Positions 11,748-24,725 of a stretch of 64,000 bases of DNA are shown here, piece by piece. A model generated the notes under the pieces. It made no database searches and was not told the DNA's origin. It saw nothing but the letters and a program-made list of their open reading frames with translations. The stretch lies in NCBI GenBank assembly GCA_019915135.1, contig JAHLMK010000004.1, positions 2,790,001 through 2,854,000 on the forward strand. Reading direction: 5' to 3'. Origin of the DNA: Strobilurus pachycystidiatus. Its lineage: Eukaryota; Basidiomycota; Agaricomycetes; Agaricales; Physalacriaceae. Numbering within the stretch: the first letter of the stretch is position 1; the number at the start of each line of letters is the position of its first letter. The translations under genes and the position numbers were made by a program.

Positions 11748-14700
11748 ATGGATACGAATGCCGCTGAAAGCAAGCGCGGTGGGCGCGCTCGCTTCTCGCT
11801 GAATCGACTCACGCGGAGTCGTGCGAATAGCCCTGCTGCTCCCGCAGTGCCCTCCGACCGCCCCGCGGGTGACGAGATAGCCATGGTCACCCCTCCCAAG
11901 CAGACGGAAGGGAAGCGCGACAAGAAAAGTGCGTCCTCAAATTAATTTCCCGGCAGTTGGTTTGACATTAACTCAGAAAAATCGTTCCTCTCGGTTCCAA
12001 TGCCAAAATGGCGGCGGTCAGACCGCTCATCTCGTTCCCCCAGTCACTCGTCTCCGGGTCCCGAACAGGAGACGAAGGTAGACCCATCCCCTCCATCCAT
12101 TCGCCCATCTGCCGTCCCGCCGCCGGTTGAAACAGCCTCTCCGTCCACGGTCCCATCTGAGACCTCATCATCCCCCCGTGTAGCGCTGCCGGCGGACACA
12201 TACGCTCCATCCCATACCCCATCTGGTACCCCGCCGTCTTCCGACGTACCCGCTGCATCCACAACCCAATCTGAGACCTTGCTGTCTTTGCAGGTAGTGC
12301 CGCCGGCGGACGCATCCGCTCCATTGCAGGATTCATCTGCTATCCCTGCGTCTTCCGACGTACTGCCGCCAGTGGACACAGCCGCCCCATCCGCTCCATC
12401 TACGGCCCCATCTGAGACCTTGCCGGTCTCCCCTGCACCACCGTCATCCACAGCTGGACCGTCAGTGTCAGACAAAGCCAAAGCGCTGCTCCAGAAGTTA
12501 GCAAAGGCTACCAGCGGGGTCATCAATGTTGACAATGCCTCCGTATGTGTGAACATTCTCAAGGAGGCCGCTGAAATTGCCGAGAATCTACCTGTCATCA
12601 AGGCTGTGGCCGGCATTGTTACCCATCTCATCAAAGTTGTGGACGTATGTGGCTTGATTATCCTTCACTTTCTTGTCTGTTCATCCGTATAACAGGAATA
12701 TGACCAGTGCCGAGAGTCGTGGGCGCGTTTGATGACGGCACTCGGGACGCTTTCCACATTCATGGCCGTGTTTGCAAATGAAGCCCAGATTCAGGACCTT
12801 CCTTCTGACACATTCAACGCGTTCAAGCCACTTGAGGACACACTTGTGGAGATCTTTCTTGCCTGGAGCAAGTTTGGCGAGAAGAACTTTGTTGCCGTTG
12901 GCTTGAATCGCAATGACCTCAAGCAAAAAGGTGACGAACTCGCAGACAAGTTGTGGAAGACATTGTATGTCCTCCAGGTAAGCAAATACCAGGTTTGCTT
13001 TGCACAGAAGTTGATTTTGAGGCCAGAGTAACCAAACTGTGTATGCACGCATTGACAGCGCACATATTCGAAAGGTACTCGATGAGATACAGGTGCAGAT
13101 TGGTACAACAGTCATTCCTCATCATACTCCTCGACTGCTTGGTCTTCTTTCATGCCCATCTCCATCAGAGTACTTTGAGGGACGAGATGACATGCTTCTG
13201 CGGCTCACGGCCATCTTTTCCTCGCGTGTGGCGGCACTCATTGGAGGAGAGACATCATTCACCCGTATGGAGTCTATTCTCAATATATTTGTCAGAGATT
13301 TTGCAACACGGTATGCAGTGTGGTTTTTTTAATGTGCAAAATCTCATTAGTTATTGTCAGCTTTTCAGATGTTCACTATGTGAATGCAAGCTCCAAGGAG
13401 CGTCTTGAGGCAGATCTCAAGCTGTTCAGTGGTGCAGCTGAACTTGGGCCTGCCCGCTCTGCTATTTGTTCAAGGCCTGGGCTTCTGCTCATTGTTACCA
13501 ACATCATGGACAAGAATCTTGTTGCCTGTCTTCCACGCTCTCTTGAGCTTTGCATATTATTATGTGGCACAGATCAGACCTTGGAGATGTCTGCGTCACC
13601 GGGACAATCCTGGAAGTTGGATGAATCTGTTGATGATGAGGTTATCATTGAACGGGTGAAAGGAGCACTGGTGGAGCCTGTTGAGAAGAAAAGGCGTGTG
13701 GCAACATTGGTGGCAAAAGGTGGCACAGGGAAGACACAAATAGTGACAAAATTTGTAAAAGAGAATCAAGCAAGGTATGTATATATTTTCTTTCACTCAA
13801 TGATCTATTGTTAATTCTGCATTTATAGCTTCTCTGACATTATTTTTGTCAATGCTAGCTCAAGTGAAAAACTAGCACAGGACAACAAAACTGTTGAAGA
13901 AGAAATTGGACAGTCTCTCCGCAATCATTTGAATAGCAATTTAGATAACTGGCTTGTCATCTTTGACAATGCTGATGATCCTGCACTTGATTTATCACCC
14001 TTTCTACCCTCTTCTAATCATGGCAATGTGATCATTACAAGTCGCAATGCTGAGGTTCATCTACATGCATCCAAAAATTGTGATATTTTTGTGCATGACC
14101 TTGAGCATGACGCTGCAGTCACTATGCTACTTTCACGTGCCAAAGCCAATATCAATAATTATGCCGCTGCCACAAGTATTGTTGATGCTTTTGCATGTCA
14201 TGCCTTGCCAATTGCCATAGCTGGTGGCTATATTGCTTCCAACACTATGTGCTCTATCTCAAGCTATTTTGAACGTTTCAAAAACCGTCGCAAAAAACTT
14301 CTTGACTCTAAAACCCAGCAAAGTATAGACAGCTATCCACAAAGTGTTTTGGGTACATTTCTTCTTAGCTTTGAGCATCTTTCTGATGATGCAAAGCTCA
14401 TTATGCAGTTATGCTCTTTCTATCTCTATGCTGATATTCCCATTGCTATGCTCCGCAATGCTGCAGAGGACTCTTCTGAACTTGAACTTTTGGGTGACGA
14501 AGCAGTCTCATCAATTGTGAAGGATCTTTTGGAGAAATTTGCTCTGTGCTCTGTTGATGAAGCAGTTGATGAAATCATCAGACTTTCTCTTGTTACATAT
14601 GCAACTGAAAGTAGACTACTTTCATTTCATCCTGTCATTCATGAATGTGTGTCATACACTATAACTTTTCCTCATCTTGAAATGAAGCAGACAGCACTTC

Positions 14701-16052
14701 TTATACTTAGTCGTGGTATGCCATGGGATGGCTCATCTACTTCATATGCCCTTCGAAGATATATTCTTCCACATGCCACACATAGTTGGGATGACAATAC
14801 CAGTTTGATATATACATGTAATACCTTGGCATTTCTTTATTATAATGCAGGAAAATGGGCAGCAGAGGAATCACTACAACAACGGATAGTAGATGCCCGA
14901 GTGAAGGTTCTGGGAAAAGACCACCCAAAGACACTTATTGCAACGAGCAATCTTGCAGCTACATATCATTATCAAAGGAAATATGCAGAGGCAGAGGTAC
15001 TTGGGAAAGAGGTGCTTGAAGCACGCAAGGTGATTCTGGGAAAGCGTCACCCAGACATGCTTATTGCAATGGCCAATCTTGCAGCTACATATCATTATCA
15101 AAGGAAATATGCAGAGACAGAGGTATTTGAGAGAGAGGTGCTTGAAGCACGCAAGGTGATTCTGGGGGAGCGTCACCCAGACACGCTGACTGCAATGGCC
15201 AATCTTGCAAGTACATATCGTCATCAAGGAGAATATGCAGAAGCAGAAGTACTTGAGAGAGAGGTGCTTGAAGCACGCAAGGTGATTCTGGGGGAGCGTC
15301 ACCCAGACACGCTGACTGCAATGGCCAATCTTGCAAGTACATATCGTCATCAAGGAGAATATGCAGAGGCAGAAGTACTTGAGAGAGAGGTGCTTGAAGC
15401 ACGCAAGGTGATTCTGGGAGAGCGTCACCCAGGCACGCTAACTGTAATGGTCAATCTTGCAGTGACATTTGGTCATCAAGGGAAATATGCAGAGGCAGAG
15501 GTACTTGAGAGAGAAGTGCTTGACGCATTCAAGGTGATTCTGGGAGAGCTTCACCCCAATACGCTTACTGTAATGGCCAATATTGCATCTACATATCATG
15601 ATCAAGGGAAATATGCAGAGGCAGAGGTACTTGGTAAGGAGGTGCTTGAAGCATGCAAGGTAATTCTGGGAGAGCGTCATCCAGACACGCTCCGTGCAAT
15701 GGCCGATCTTGCAAATACATATCATTATCAAGGAAACTATGCAGAGGCAGAGGTTCTTGAGAAAGAGGTGCTTGAAGCAAGCAAGGTGATTCTGGGAGTG
15801 CGTCATCCGAACACACTAACTGCAATGGCCAATCTTGCAGTTACATATTATAGTCAATGGAAATATGCAGAAGCAGAGATACTTGCGAGAGAGGTGCTTG
15901 AAGCGAGGACGGTGATTTTGGGAGAGAATCACCCAGATACACTTAGAGCAATGGCTAATCTTGCACTCACATATCGTCGTTTGGGAAAACATGTGGATGC
16001 AGAGATACTTGAAGCAGAGCAGAAGCTCTTGGAGACAGGTACCTCAGATTAG
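11748..16052 (+). CDS. NLR-type receptor N2 (degenerate NTPase + NB-ARC + 9 TPRs)
   Basis: Paralog of N1, about 1334 aa. Exons 11748-11928, 11977-12644, 12696-12977, 13075-13310, 13361-13774 and 13829-16052 join in frame at the same phases as N1. Domain order is the same: basic N-terminus, short Ser/Pro linker, helical bundle starting SVSDKAKALLQKLAKATSG, degenerate P-loop domain (ALIGGETSFT in place of Walker A), NB-ARC with AKGGTGKTQ and LVIFDNADD, then nine 42-aa TPRs. Compared with N1 the fourth exon lacks 42 bp near its start (the KMDGAQDEQTK segment). No stop or frameshift was seen, so it is probably functional. The leader cgacgaccacagcacaacc just before ATGG is shared with N3. Confidence 0.85.
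14907..16040 (+). repeat. 126-bp tandem repeats: 9 TPRs of N2
   Basis: Nine 42-aa TPR units. Units 2-5 (about 14949-15437) appear identical at DNA level to units 5-8 of N1. The first unit (LGKDHPKTLIATSNLA) is instead almost identical to the single unit left in N3. This mosaic pattern indicates exchange between paralogs. Confidence 0.9.
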
Positions 16053-16955
16053 GAACAATTTGCAATTACTTTGTAACTCTATGTACTGAAATTTGAATTT
16101 GTGCAATGTACTGCTCACATTGGCTAGATAATGAGTCAGACAATCTCTACAGGTATGTATTAGTAAATTCATCATGAAAGGTAGGACTAAATACAGCTAA
16201 CACTAACCAATTACTTATCTCAATGCTCAAAAACAATAACATGTGCCGGCATCCTTGTTTGTCCGGCCCATGCATCTACCCTTGGTGGGGTGCTGTAGGC
16301 TTACCAGCCCCTGACTGCGGTGTTTTCTTCCTCCCTGCATCCGTTAGGAGCCCCTCATCCCCCGCCGCCAAAGCCCCGTCCTCCACATTCCTGCCAACAC
16401 CACATACATCAGTCTGCCATCTCCCTCCGCGCCCCCTGCAGAGCTGGACCACACGATAGAAGTGTGGTGATTGTTGGAGAGTGGAGAATCCCCCACCCCC
16501 TGCCACCCTTTCCTGTCAAACGGGCCCCGCAGCATGCTGCGATGTATCAGGAGATCAAAGAGGAATCCCAGTGGTAAGCAGACAATCTCTACAATCCATG
16601 CCTGCCCCCACCAAGTTGTCATCACAGCATGCTGTAGAATACTTAGTAAGTAGTTGTGTGTTATGAGCATATATCTTAGCATGGCCTGTTTGTTGCGGGA
16701 GTGAGATTCAAAGTGACAAGCACAGTTCAACAAGCCTAGCACTTGTCAAACATCCACACCATCAATTCAGATATTGAAAAAAGCAGTCGTAAGGTCATTT
16801 TACAAAGAGTTGCGATACGTAGTAGGTACAGATGAATATGAACAACAAAGGATTCTTAAGTTACAGAGATGAATACTCAAAGAAAAGATTACCACGCCAT
16901 AGAACGGGACTGTCAAATATATCCCTGCGCCTATTACCTCCACTCAGCAGGCCAA

Positions 16956-17433
16956 TCAAACATCCCGCTCATGAATCTCCACCCTCTCCTCCCACAGCTT
17001 CACATCAACCACGGCCTCAAGGTCCACCGGCGTGGCAGGCAGCACGCTCGGGCTTACGCCGCGCAAGTACGTGGTACCCCGGTGGATATCCCGGCCGCGT
17101 CCCCTCTCACTCGAACCGGACAAAAAGTATCTCAGAGTCAGACAGTGAGAGGACTCACAGCCTCTCCCTCAACGGACTCCACATGGGTGTTCTCTCCATC
17201 CTTGACCTCGAGCGCCTAGACCGGGCCTCCCAATGCGGATACTCCTCCTCTCTACTTGGCGAGCGCGTCGCCCTCCCACGTCTTGCTGCAGGTAAATCAG
17301 GGGTCGGCTCCTCCCCCCCCCCCCCAATCCCCACCTCCCAACTCCTCTCCCACATCTCCCGCATGCCCCACCTCCTCCCCACCTCCTTCTTCAAACACCT
17401 CCTCACCACCCTCCCCGTCCCCCCACCCCCCAC
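16956..17433 (-). pseudogene. Broken copy of the 7138-7563 minus-strand frame
   Basis: The Arg/Ser-rich part (RSPSREEEYPHWEARSRRSR) is open from 17433 to 17155. The conserved C-terminus (SVLPATPVDLEAVVDVK) continues to a stop at 16956 but in another frame, so the copy carries at least one frameshift relative to the 7.1-kb copy. Function unknown. Confidence 0.3.
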
Positions 17434-20400
17434 CTGCGGGATATCCCCATGCCGGATCTTTGCTCAAACGCGTCGGCGCACGTACCGCAACGCCGCCGCC
17501 GTGTCTATGCACCACCCGGAGTGGCGCAGCATCCACGGGTCGGCGACGCCACAGCACTATGTCCGCAGGTCACCTTCCAACTGAGGTGATTGGGACTGGA
17601 AGGGCCCCGATACAGTAGAAGACGAGGGCCATCCTGTATTGAGAGAGGTGTAAGCGAACGTGAAGGAAGGCGGGAGTAGCACAAAGACTCACAAACTTCC
17701 CCTCGCCTCCACCTGCGTCCCCATCAGCCCCATCAAACGCCGCCGCGCGTACCCAATCGCTCCTGCTCGGTCGGGTTTCCAGCTTCCGCCGGCTCCTGCG
17801 TCTGCTCCTGGCGCTGTGCGTCTTTCGTTACGCTGAGTCTTTCGGCCCTGTTCTCGCGGCTGCCGGGTCCATGTCGTACAGGCGAGCTGTGATTGTGGGC
17901 GCTGGAGGAGGGATGGATGTGTGCAATGTGAACGAATGAGCGCCTGTTTGTTACACGCCGCCATAGATGTTCCGGGAAGCTTGTAGACCTCGCTCGCTGG
18001 TCGTTGTAGTCATAGCCAAAGACCAACCAAACGTCCGCTTTCTAATCAGATCCCCAATGAAACACCCGTACTCCGACTCAATCTGGCTTGGCCAAACAAA
18101 GCCTGGCGCGATAAACTCCCCGGCTGTCTTCTGTGAGATGCCATCCGTTCGGCAAAGTCACCACGATCCAAAGCCCCGCGTCAATTTCTACCATGTCCAA
18201 CTCGATAAGATCCCAGTGGCAAGCCCATGTCGATACATGCCGGCGGGCGAGAGTGCCTCAACCCCCATGAAGGCAGGGAAGTATTCTCCTGTTAGTCCGG
18301 CCTGCTCTTCCATACGGCGAGGGTCGCAGACGCGCTAGCAGGAGCCGTTAGAGCGAATGACTGCGGTGGTCGAAAGGGAGTAGACGATTGTTGCTGTTGG
18401 ACCAAGGCTCGTCCTCGTTGCAGCGCCGTTATCTGAAGTGGAGCGCGTTTGTTACTGGGCGCGGGAATGTTGGAGAGCTGTGAAGGATGGATCAGCATGT
18501 CGACGACGGGTAGGAAAGCAAATGACTGCTCTAAGGACACTGCGAGGCGAATGGATGTATGCACTACTTGGTGAACAGCAGCGAAGAGAAATGGTCGATA
18601 GTGCGAGCGTACGTAGAGATGACCGAATATATATATATATATATGTGTCGTCCCCGCCCACGGAAGAGACGAAATCAAATGTAAATACACATACCTTCAC
18701 GTCCAGGTGGGTTGTGGCACATATCCTAGTGTACAAGCCTCGTCATCTCTGTCGCCTTGCCGTACGTTCCATCCTCGGATGATACTGTCCTGTTCAAATC
18801 AAGTTCAAAAGTGATGGCAGAAGGGATAAAAGAAAACAAACGTACGTTGAAGGCCCTCGCCATTCCCAATCCGAGCGCGTCGTTTTTGAATCCAAACCTA
18901 GTTCCGGCGTGTGACGCCTTCAATCCCTATGAATGCGACGGCAGTGGGACCAAAGTCTGCGACAAAGGCAAAAAAGGATAGTAGCCGGCGGCGGCGGGTT
19001 GCTAAACATGGGGCAGTCATCCTTGTCGCGCCGCCGTGGGGTGTCTGGTTTGAAGCGCGTTCGTTATGAGATCGGGGTTGGGAAGGATAAGGTCAGTATG
19101 TGGATGAGATGCTGGGAAGGAGAGGGGAGGAGAGGAGATTTAGGGAAAGCGCATGCAGAGATGCACAGACATCGCCCCACGAACGAGACAGAATCAAAAA
19201 TGAACGCACGCACCAGCACGGCCAGGTCTGGCTGGATCCATTCCCGTCACTCCCTGCATCCATTGACCCATCGCTGTGTGGCGCCTTTCGCGTCCCGTCC
19301 GCGTGTTTCGTCCCCACAATGGTACTATGCTGTCGACGTCGCATTAGCGAGTGATATTGCAAGCGAAGGAGCTCCCATTCGCAACGTGTGGTCTACAGTT
19401 TTGTACTCTGTGAATGCGATGGAAGGAGCCGTTGGGATTGGGCGAGTGGTTGTATCGATTGGGCGCAGGCGAGGAGGTGGTGGTGAAAGTGGGTATGAGC
19501 ACAAAGCGGGAAAGCCGTCCTTGTCCTGCCGCCGCCGCGGGGTGTTTGCGGTGAAGCTCGCGGGCATGGTATTATGATGGTGGGCTGTGAGAAAATGAGA
19601 ACGGGCGTTAGTCTCTGGTGTGAGGGATGGAGAATGGAAGAGTCGGCAGGTGAAAGAACTGCGAGACGGAGGAATATACACGCAGCAGCGGGAAGGACGG
19701 GGAGATGTCGTGAGCGTACGCGCTGTGCAGACATGCGTCGCTCACGCTGCAGGATCCAAGGAGAACGAAAACCAAACAAAATCACGCACCGGTCTGCTTC
19801 ATCTCGTCTCCGATCTCCTACTTCTCGTCGGCAACTCCTCCAAATTGTCCAGTCTTGCTTGCGTACGCGTCCGAGCTCGATGTTAGACCCGAGCGAGGCG
19901 AACGCAAAATATGCTGACTGTGGGAGGAGGCAAGGAAGCCGGATCAGGGTAACATCACTTGCTCATTTTGATTTCTTCCTACTTGCATGCTTCCAGCAAC
20001 GCCCACAGAAATGGATACAAAACAACCGCGGTCAGTGCTATTCGACCGCAGCCGCGGCGCTGTCCAAACGCTGCCGTTTACTTTCAACAACGTCGAGATG
20101 GCGGCCCGGGGGCCGCCGAGCGCAAAGTTGCACTGACCATTCCCCTTTGCTCTCCAGGAATGAATACGAAACATACATTGCGGGCGGTGCTATCGCTGCC
20201 GGACTCGAACACAGACGCGGCGCTGTCCGAACGCCGCCGTTCAGCTTGTACCCCCGAACACGCGGCGGTCCAGAGACAAAGTTCCACTGATTCCTTCCGC
20301 AGGCTGCTCTCAGACCCAAACGACGCTTGCAAATGGCGCGACCTCTTTGCAAGTAAATGCGCACACCTACAGTATATGTACGCTCTTTGTCTTTATTCTC

Positions 20401-20597
20401 GACACTTCCTGGGACTGATTCATTGTTAGTGGACATTCTTCTGTGCACGGTCGTTTAGCCATTCACATACCCATTCAATGCTTTTGATCTTTTTAGCACC
20501 TTCTCGTGCGTATTCAAGTTCGCATTCATTTTTCCTGGTGCCATTGTAGTACGTCTCGAGCTCACAAGGACCCTCGCCATCGAGGCGGTGCGCCGGT

Positions 20598-20604
20598 GGG
20601 GTGC
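20598..20604. repeat. Left target-site duplication of element A
   Basis: GGGGTGC directly before the left terminus (CAGGCC...) corresponds to AGGGTGC at 33754-33760 directly after the right terminus. Six of seven bases match. The paralogous empty site at about 10302 has a single ggtgc. Together these fix the ends of the element. Confidence 0.65.
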
Positions 20605-20686
20605 CAGGCCGTGTTGTAGTATTAGGGGTATACCAGTGGATATAACCACTGGGACCATTTCAAAAGCCAGTGGTTATAACCACTGG
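20605..20686 (+). repeat. Left terminus and palindromes of element A
   Basis: Terminus CAGGCCGTGTTGTAGTATTA, then CCAGTGGATATAACCACTGG (20633-20652) and CCAGTGGTTATAACCACTGG (20667-20686), 34 bp apart. The same end, with CAGGCCAAGTTGTAATTTCT and two palindromes, terminates element C at 47147 in reverse orientation. These are probable transposase binding sites (inference). Confidence 0.75.
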
Positions 20687-21399
20687 ATCCACCAACCCTA
20701 GCTCGTTGCAGGGAAACCCTAGCCTCTGTGCACTTATATTCGGGGTATATTCCATCTATATAGCACGCCTGAAACGGCCGCGCGCAGCGCTCCGAAAAAA
20801 ACACGGCATTTTCCGCACTCGTTCCCACGCTCAATTGACGGCTGGCCGACAGCGGAATGGCGGCGCTCATTGGGCGGGCTGGTGGGCTCTGGGCACTCCA
20901 GTAGTTTGCCAACCACAAACAGCGTGGCTCGGGACTCTATCCTCTAAATTTCATCTATATAGATCTTGTATTGCGCTGGATGCGGCTGGATACAGCTGGA
21001 TTCCCGCTACTTCTAAATATAGCCTCCGACCCGACACCTCGTTTGCGTCGCATGCGCGACAGTACTCGGGTCGGGATTTGATAGATCATTTACAATTACT
21101 GTTCTCAAATCTCCTTCTCCTCCAGGAGATCTCAAGAACGCAGAAATAAAAGTGGAATAAAAGAAAATCACAAGAAGAATCGAAACCACGGCTTCGGATC
21201 AAAAAGGATAGAACTTTTTCGAGCAGTCATCCACTCAACCACGGCAGTTCATGCCCTGTGGACTTTGCACGCCTCCAGTATCAGAAGACAAGAAGCATCC
21301 GGTCACTCCTCCTCGTCCCCGATATGGTCGTGTATTTGGCCGTTGTCTGCTTGCCTCCCACTAGAATATAAACGCGTCAAATTGTTCAACTCGCGCACC
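20687..21399 (+). promoter_or_regulatory. Subterminal region and leader of element A
   Basis: Non-coding. The first 200 bp share words with the reverse complement of 46850-47068 in element C (aaccctagc, the GC-rich stretch followed by ggaaaaaaa and attttccg), so this is conserved subterminal DNA. A TATAAA-like word (aatataaac, about 21365) lies 35 bp before the first ATG of the HMG-box-like gene. Confidence 0.45.
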
Positions 21400-23626
21400 A
21401 TGGCCTCTCATTCGTACGTGATCCCACTTTCTCCGCATCCGAATCGCCATGTTGTCGCGTGTTTTCGCACATGTTAATGTTTTCTCAGGGTTACCCCAGT
21501 TTTCGACCCTAGTTCTATCACGCCTTTCCACAAGAGCTGGGCTAAGGGCAGCCGGAAGCACTTCCTCGACGGCCACCTTGACGCATTCAAGATTGCTCGC
21601 CGCAAAAGTACACGAGACGGAATCGAGTACGCAGACAGCGTCTACAACGAATTCTGCAAGAGATATCCCTACGACCTACCCCACAATCAAGAACCCCCCA
21701 ATCCGCTCCCACCGACGCGTCCCGACACCGTCCTGACGCCCTATGAACGCGACATGAAGGCGGCCATTCTCACTCGTCTTCACACGGTAGCTCATGCGGC
21801 TCTTCCCAGATATATCATACTCATCGTCATTCAGGGTATCCGCAATTACTTCGAGACGCGCTACGGCAAGGCTACACCCGTTACCAAGATGACTCAAGCT
21901 CAGGTGGCACGCAATCCTGTTGCCGCGCTCCTTGCTGGGGTCTCTGGACTGGAGGTGACTCGGAAGCGCGGTCGGACACCTCAACAGATGTGGTCCAAGG
22001 AACGCTTCTCTGGCGTTCAACCCAACTTCAATCAAGACTTTGCTGGGACTGGTAAGGATGCTCGCCGTGGAAGGATCAATGAGGTCGCGAGGACCACCGC
22101 CGAAGCATGGGAGAAACTGTCACCAGACGAGCAGTCGTACTGGAAGAAGCGGTCAGAAGAAGACATAGCCGAGGTGGCTCGCGCCAAGGCGGCGTCGCGT
22201 CAAGGCGTTGATCGGCTTTCTCCTGTCGAGACTCAGGCGTAGGTCCTCCAATCACTTTGTTTTCCAGCATTGATGTTCCGACACAGCGCGCTCGACACCC
22301 TTGCCAACACATTGCAACCGTTCCTAGAGGGGCTTTCGACGCTTCTGTATGGAAACGTCTCTCTTTCCTGGGTCGGACCCGAGCCGCGGAAGGGCGGTCA
22401 AATCAATGTCATCACGTACGTTCTCTCAAGTCTCTTGTTTCTTGTTCTCCTTTCTGAATGGTCCTGTAGCCTGAATGTCGGTGAAAACCTGGAACCTCGC
22501 CCGATGGCGTTCCACGACGCGGACGGAGACCGTGGCAAGCAGCGTTTCAAGACATACGAAGCTGCCCTCGGCGAATTTGGAATGTCTTGCTTTTGTACGT
22601 CTTCTCTCGAACGGTCATTGTCACGATGTCTGAATTTATGTTCCAGCTCCCAAACAGCAACGTTCGCGAGCCCTTCCTGGATCTGTGATGCCCGCAACCG
22701 TCTCATGGTTCGTGCGACAGCCCAATCCATGGAATGCGCCTGTTTCCACCCTGCCAGTCTCTGCCCCTCCAGCAGTACCGGGTTCCTCAAGTCCCGATGA
22801 CAATCCGCTGTCAGGCAAGAAACGTAAGCGTCAATCTGGAAAGTCGAAATCGCGCAAAAAGAGTGTGGCGCCAGTTGCCCGCGATGACGACGATGCCAGC
22901 GAGAATGACAGCGAACCTGACATTGACAAAGCCCCGCTCCCCTCGTCCATTCTTCAGGATTTGTCTAACATTGATCCATTTCTTCGACCGCCCAATATTC
23001 CGACATGTGGACCTCTCGATTCACCGCATGGCCCCCACCCTCCTCCTCAGTCGCCTCTCTCGCGCCAGTCATCTCAGCCAAGTCTTGTTTCTCTTGTTCT
23101 TCCGCCGACAGCGCCGGCGTATCCCCCTTACGTCGTTGACAGTTATTCCTTCCTCGACACCTTCTCGCTTGGATCCGAGTGGTCTAGACTCCTTGAACGT
23201 TTCATACGTTTGGAGACCTCTCTTCAGTTTGCTCAAGGCAAAGCCCTCCCTACACTCAAGCTTCGGCCATTGTCAATTGCCAGCTGGATCCAACGCGCTC
23301 GGTCGCGCGATTATAGACCACTTGAGGACACTCGCACTCTGGCCGATGAGTTTTGGGCATGGTGGGCCGCCTTGCAACCGAGCTGGCGCGGCGTCTCTAT
23401 GACTGACCGGCCGTTTCAAGACTGTCATCGCCCTGAGACTCTTGGAAGGTCATGGGGTTCATTACGAACGAGCGGTGTCAATGGGCACTACAGCATCCTT
23501 GCTGTTCTTGCCTGGTGGGGCGCCAAATGTGGCGACGACATACTCGCGTTGGGAGAATGGGCTCACGCTGTCGCAGACGTTGACTGGGTGTTTGTGCAGA
23601 TTATTAGAAGTGACGCTGTGGTATAG
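21400..23626 (+). CDS. Element A gene 1: HMG-box-like protein
   Basis: Multi-exon gene. Exon 1 is 21400-21413, then 21489-21786, 21835-22238, about 22268-22417, 22471-22593 and a last exon to 23626. The third exon encodes an HMG-box-like segment: TPQQMWSKERF, then INEVARTTAEAWEKLSPDEQ and YWKKRSEEDI, which resemble helices 2 and 3 of an HMG box. The middle is basic (GKKRKRQSGKSKSRKK, NLS-like). The C-terminus has WWAALQPSWRG and a final WWG motif seen in many Agaricomycete proteins of unknown function. A role in DNA binding or bending at the element ends is inferred. At the start of exon 4 this copy has one base more than element B, which shifts the frame with the obvious splice sites, so it may be slightly broken. 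Confidence 0.6.
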
Positions 23627-23735
23627 TTTACTTACTTTGTCTTTTTCATACATCTTGTCAGTTTGTTAATTTATCAATTTGATGGGCTTCTCATCTTCGA
23701 TGCGCACAACGTCAACTAAATCAATCTCATTTAAG

Positions 23736-23789
23736 TACGGCACATAAACGAGCGCCTCCAATTACGGCACGTAAACGAGCGCCTCCAAT
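23736..23789 (+). repeat. 27-bp tandem duplication before gene 2
   Basis: TACGGCACRTAAACGAGCGC followed by CTCCAAT occurs twice in direct tandem, the second copy ending at the start codon of gene 2. Element B has one diverged copy at this place (caaacgaacacctccatg), so the duplication arose in the A lineage. Confidence 0.75.
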
Positions 23790-24556
23790 GCTCAACGACG
23801 ACCATCATCAAAGCGCAAGTCAGAATCAGAGCACTTTGGTGAGTTGTCTGATCTTGTCTTTGTTCTGTCTGAATGATCAGTTTCCGTGTCAGAGCGCCGA
23901 ACCGATGCCGCTGTCAGCCGATCAGCTCTCTTTCATTCGGCGACATCATGACGCATATCAGCATGTGGCCGACTACGACGGCGAAACAGACTGGCTCGAC
24001 GAAAACTTCTTTCCCTCCTTTCGTTTCCTCTTCGTGGAGCGCGGAGTTGATAAGAATTGGTACTGGGAGGGAGAGGAGGCGCATAAGCAGGTGAGTTCAC
24101 TGTATTTCACTGGAAATACACGATTAGTTGACCTGTCATAAGGCTATTCGCGCCGCATTTGAAGGATTGGATGTCCGAGCGAATGACAGCGCCTCTTTCG
24201 GCTCGGAGACCGCCCTGGATCAGCAGCTTCTTGAGCAGTGGATGGAGGAAGATGGTGTCGACTACTGGCAGGTCCCGGGGTTTTATCGTTCAACCCTCCG
24301 CGCCCTTCCAATGATTTCGGGCACTCTGTTCTATTCCATCGAGGACGACCGCTTTCGTAAAATCTGGCGGGATGATCCGCCCTATGGTTTGAATACCTCG
24401 CGATCGTCTCTGAGTTTGGATGCAGACACGGAAACGGAAACTCCGTGGGAGTTTGTCGACGATGCTCGTTCAAGTTGGCGGGCTCCTCAGTGGAGTCTTA
24501 CTTGTGATGCAGGCGACGGGTCCAGTGTGGAAGGCAATGAATTCAGACTTCTGTAA
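23788..24556 (+). CDS. Element A gene 2: unknown, paralog of gene 3
   Basis: Three exons: 23788-23838, 23893-24090 and 24145-24556. The protein starts MLNDDHHQSASQNQSTL and has two blocks shared with gene 3: a front block (LSFIRRHHDAYQHV, ETDWLDENFFPSFRFLF) and a back block (LDQQLLEQWMEEDGVDYWQV, STLRALPMISGTLFYSIE, PPYG). No known catalytic motif, signal peptide or membrane segment is visible. The element B copy (49758-50581) is also open and has the same intron positions. Retention of open frames in both elements suggests a real role in the transposon. Family not recognised. Confidence 0.65.
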
Positions 24557-24725
24557 GTATGTAATGTACCACCGAAATATTCAATTGAGATGCTTCCTTT
24601 CATCGAATTGTAGACGGCACGCCAAGCTAAGCGAATAGAACCCAATAGGCTAAATTACGATCCTCGTATAGATAATCTCAGCAGAGCCTAAAAGTTCTCT
24701 CTAAACTCAATCAGTCCCTGCGAAC

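Larger units (their letters stand above)
16053..20604. other. Downstream flank of N2 up to element A
   Basis: Colinear with the N1 downstream flank to about 20000. A frame-broken copy of the weak minus-strand Arg/Ser-rich frame lies at 16956-17433. Around 18040-18340 the minus strand has an uninterrupted stretch reading DLIELDMVEIDAGLWIVVTL that looks protein-like, but it has no start and is followed by stops, so it is probably a pseudogene exon. At 20050-20260 a GC-rich word (gcggcgctgtccraacgcygccgtt) occurs twice, 164 bp apart. From 20425 to 20597 the sequence resembles 10130-10302 and forms the left half of the element A insertion site. Confidence 0.5.
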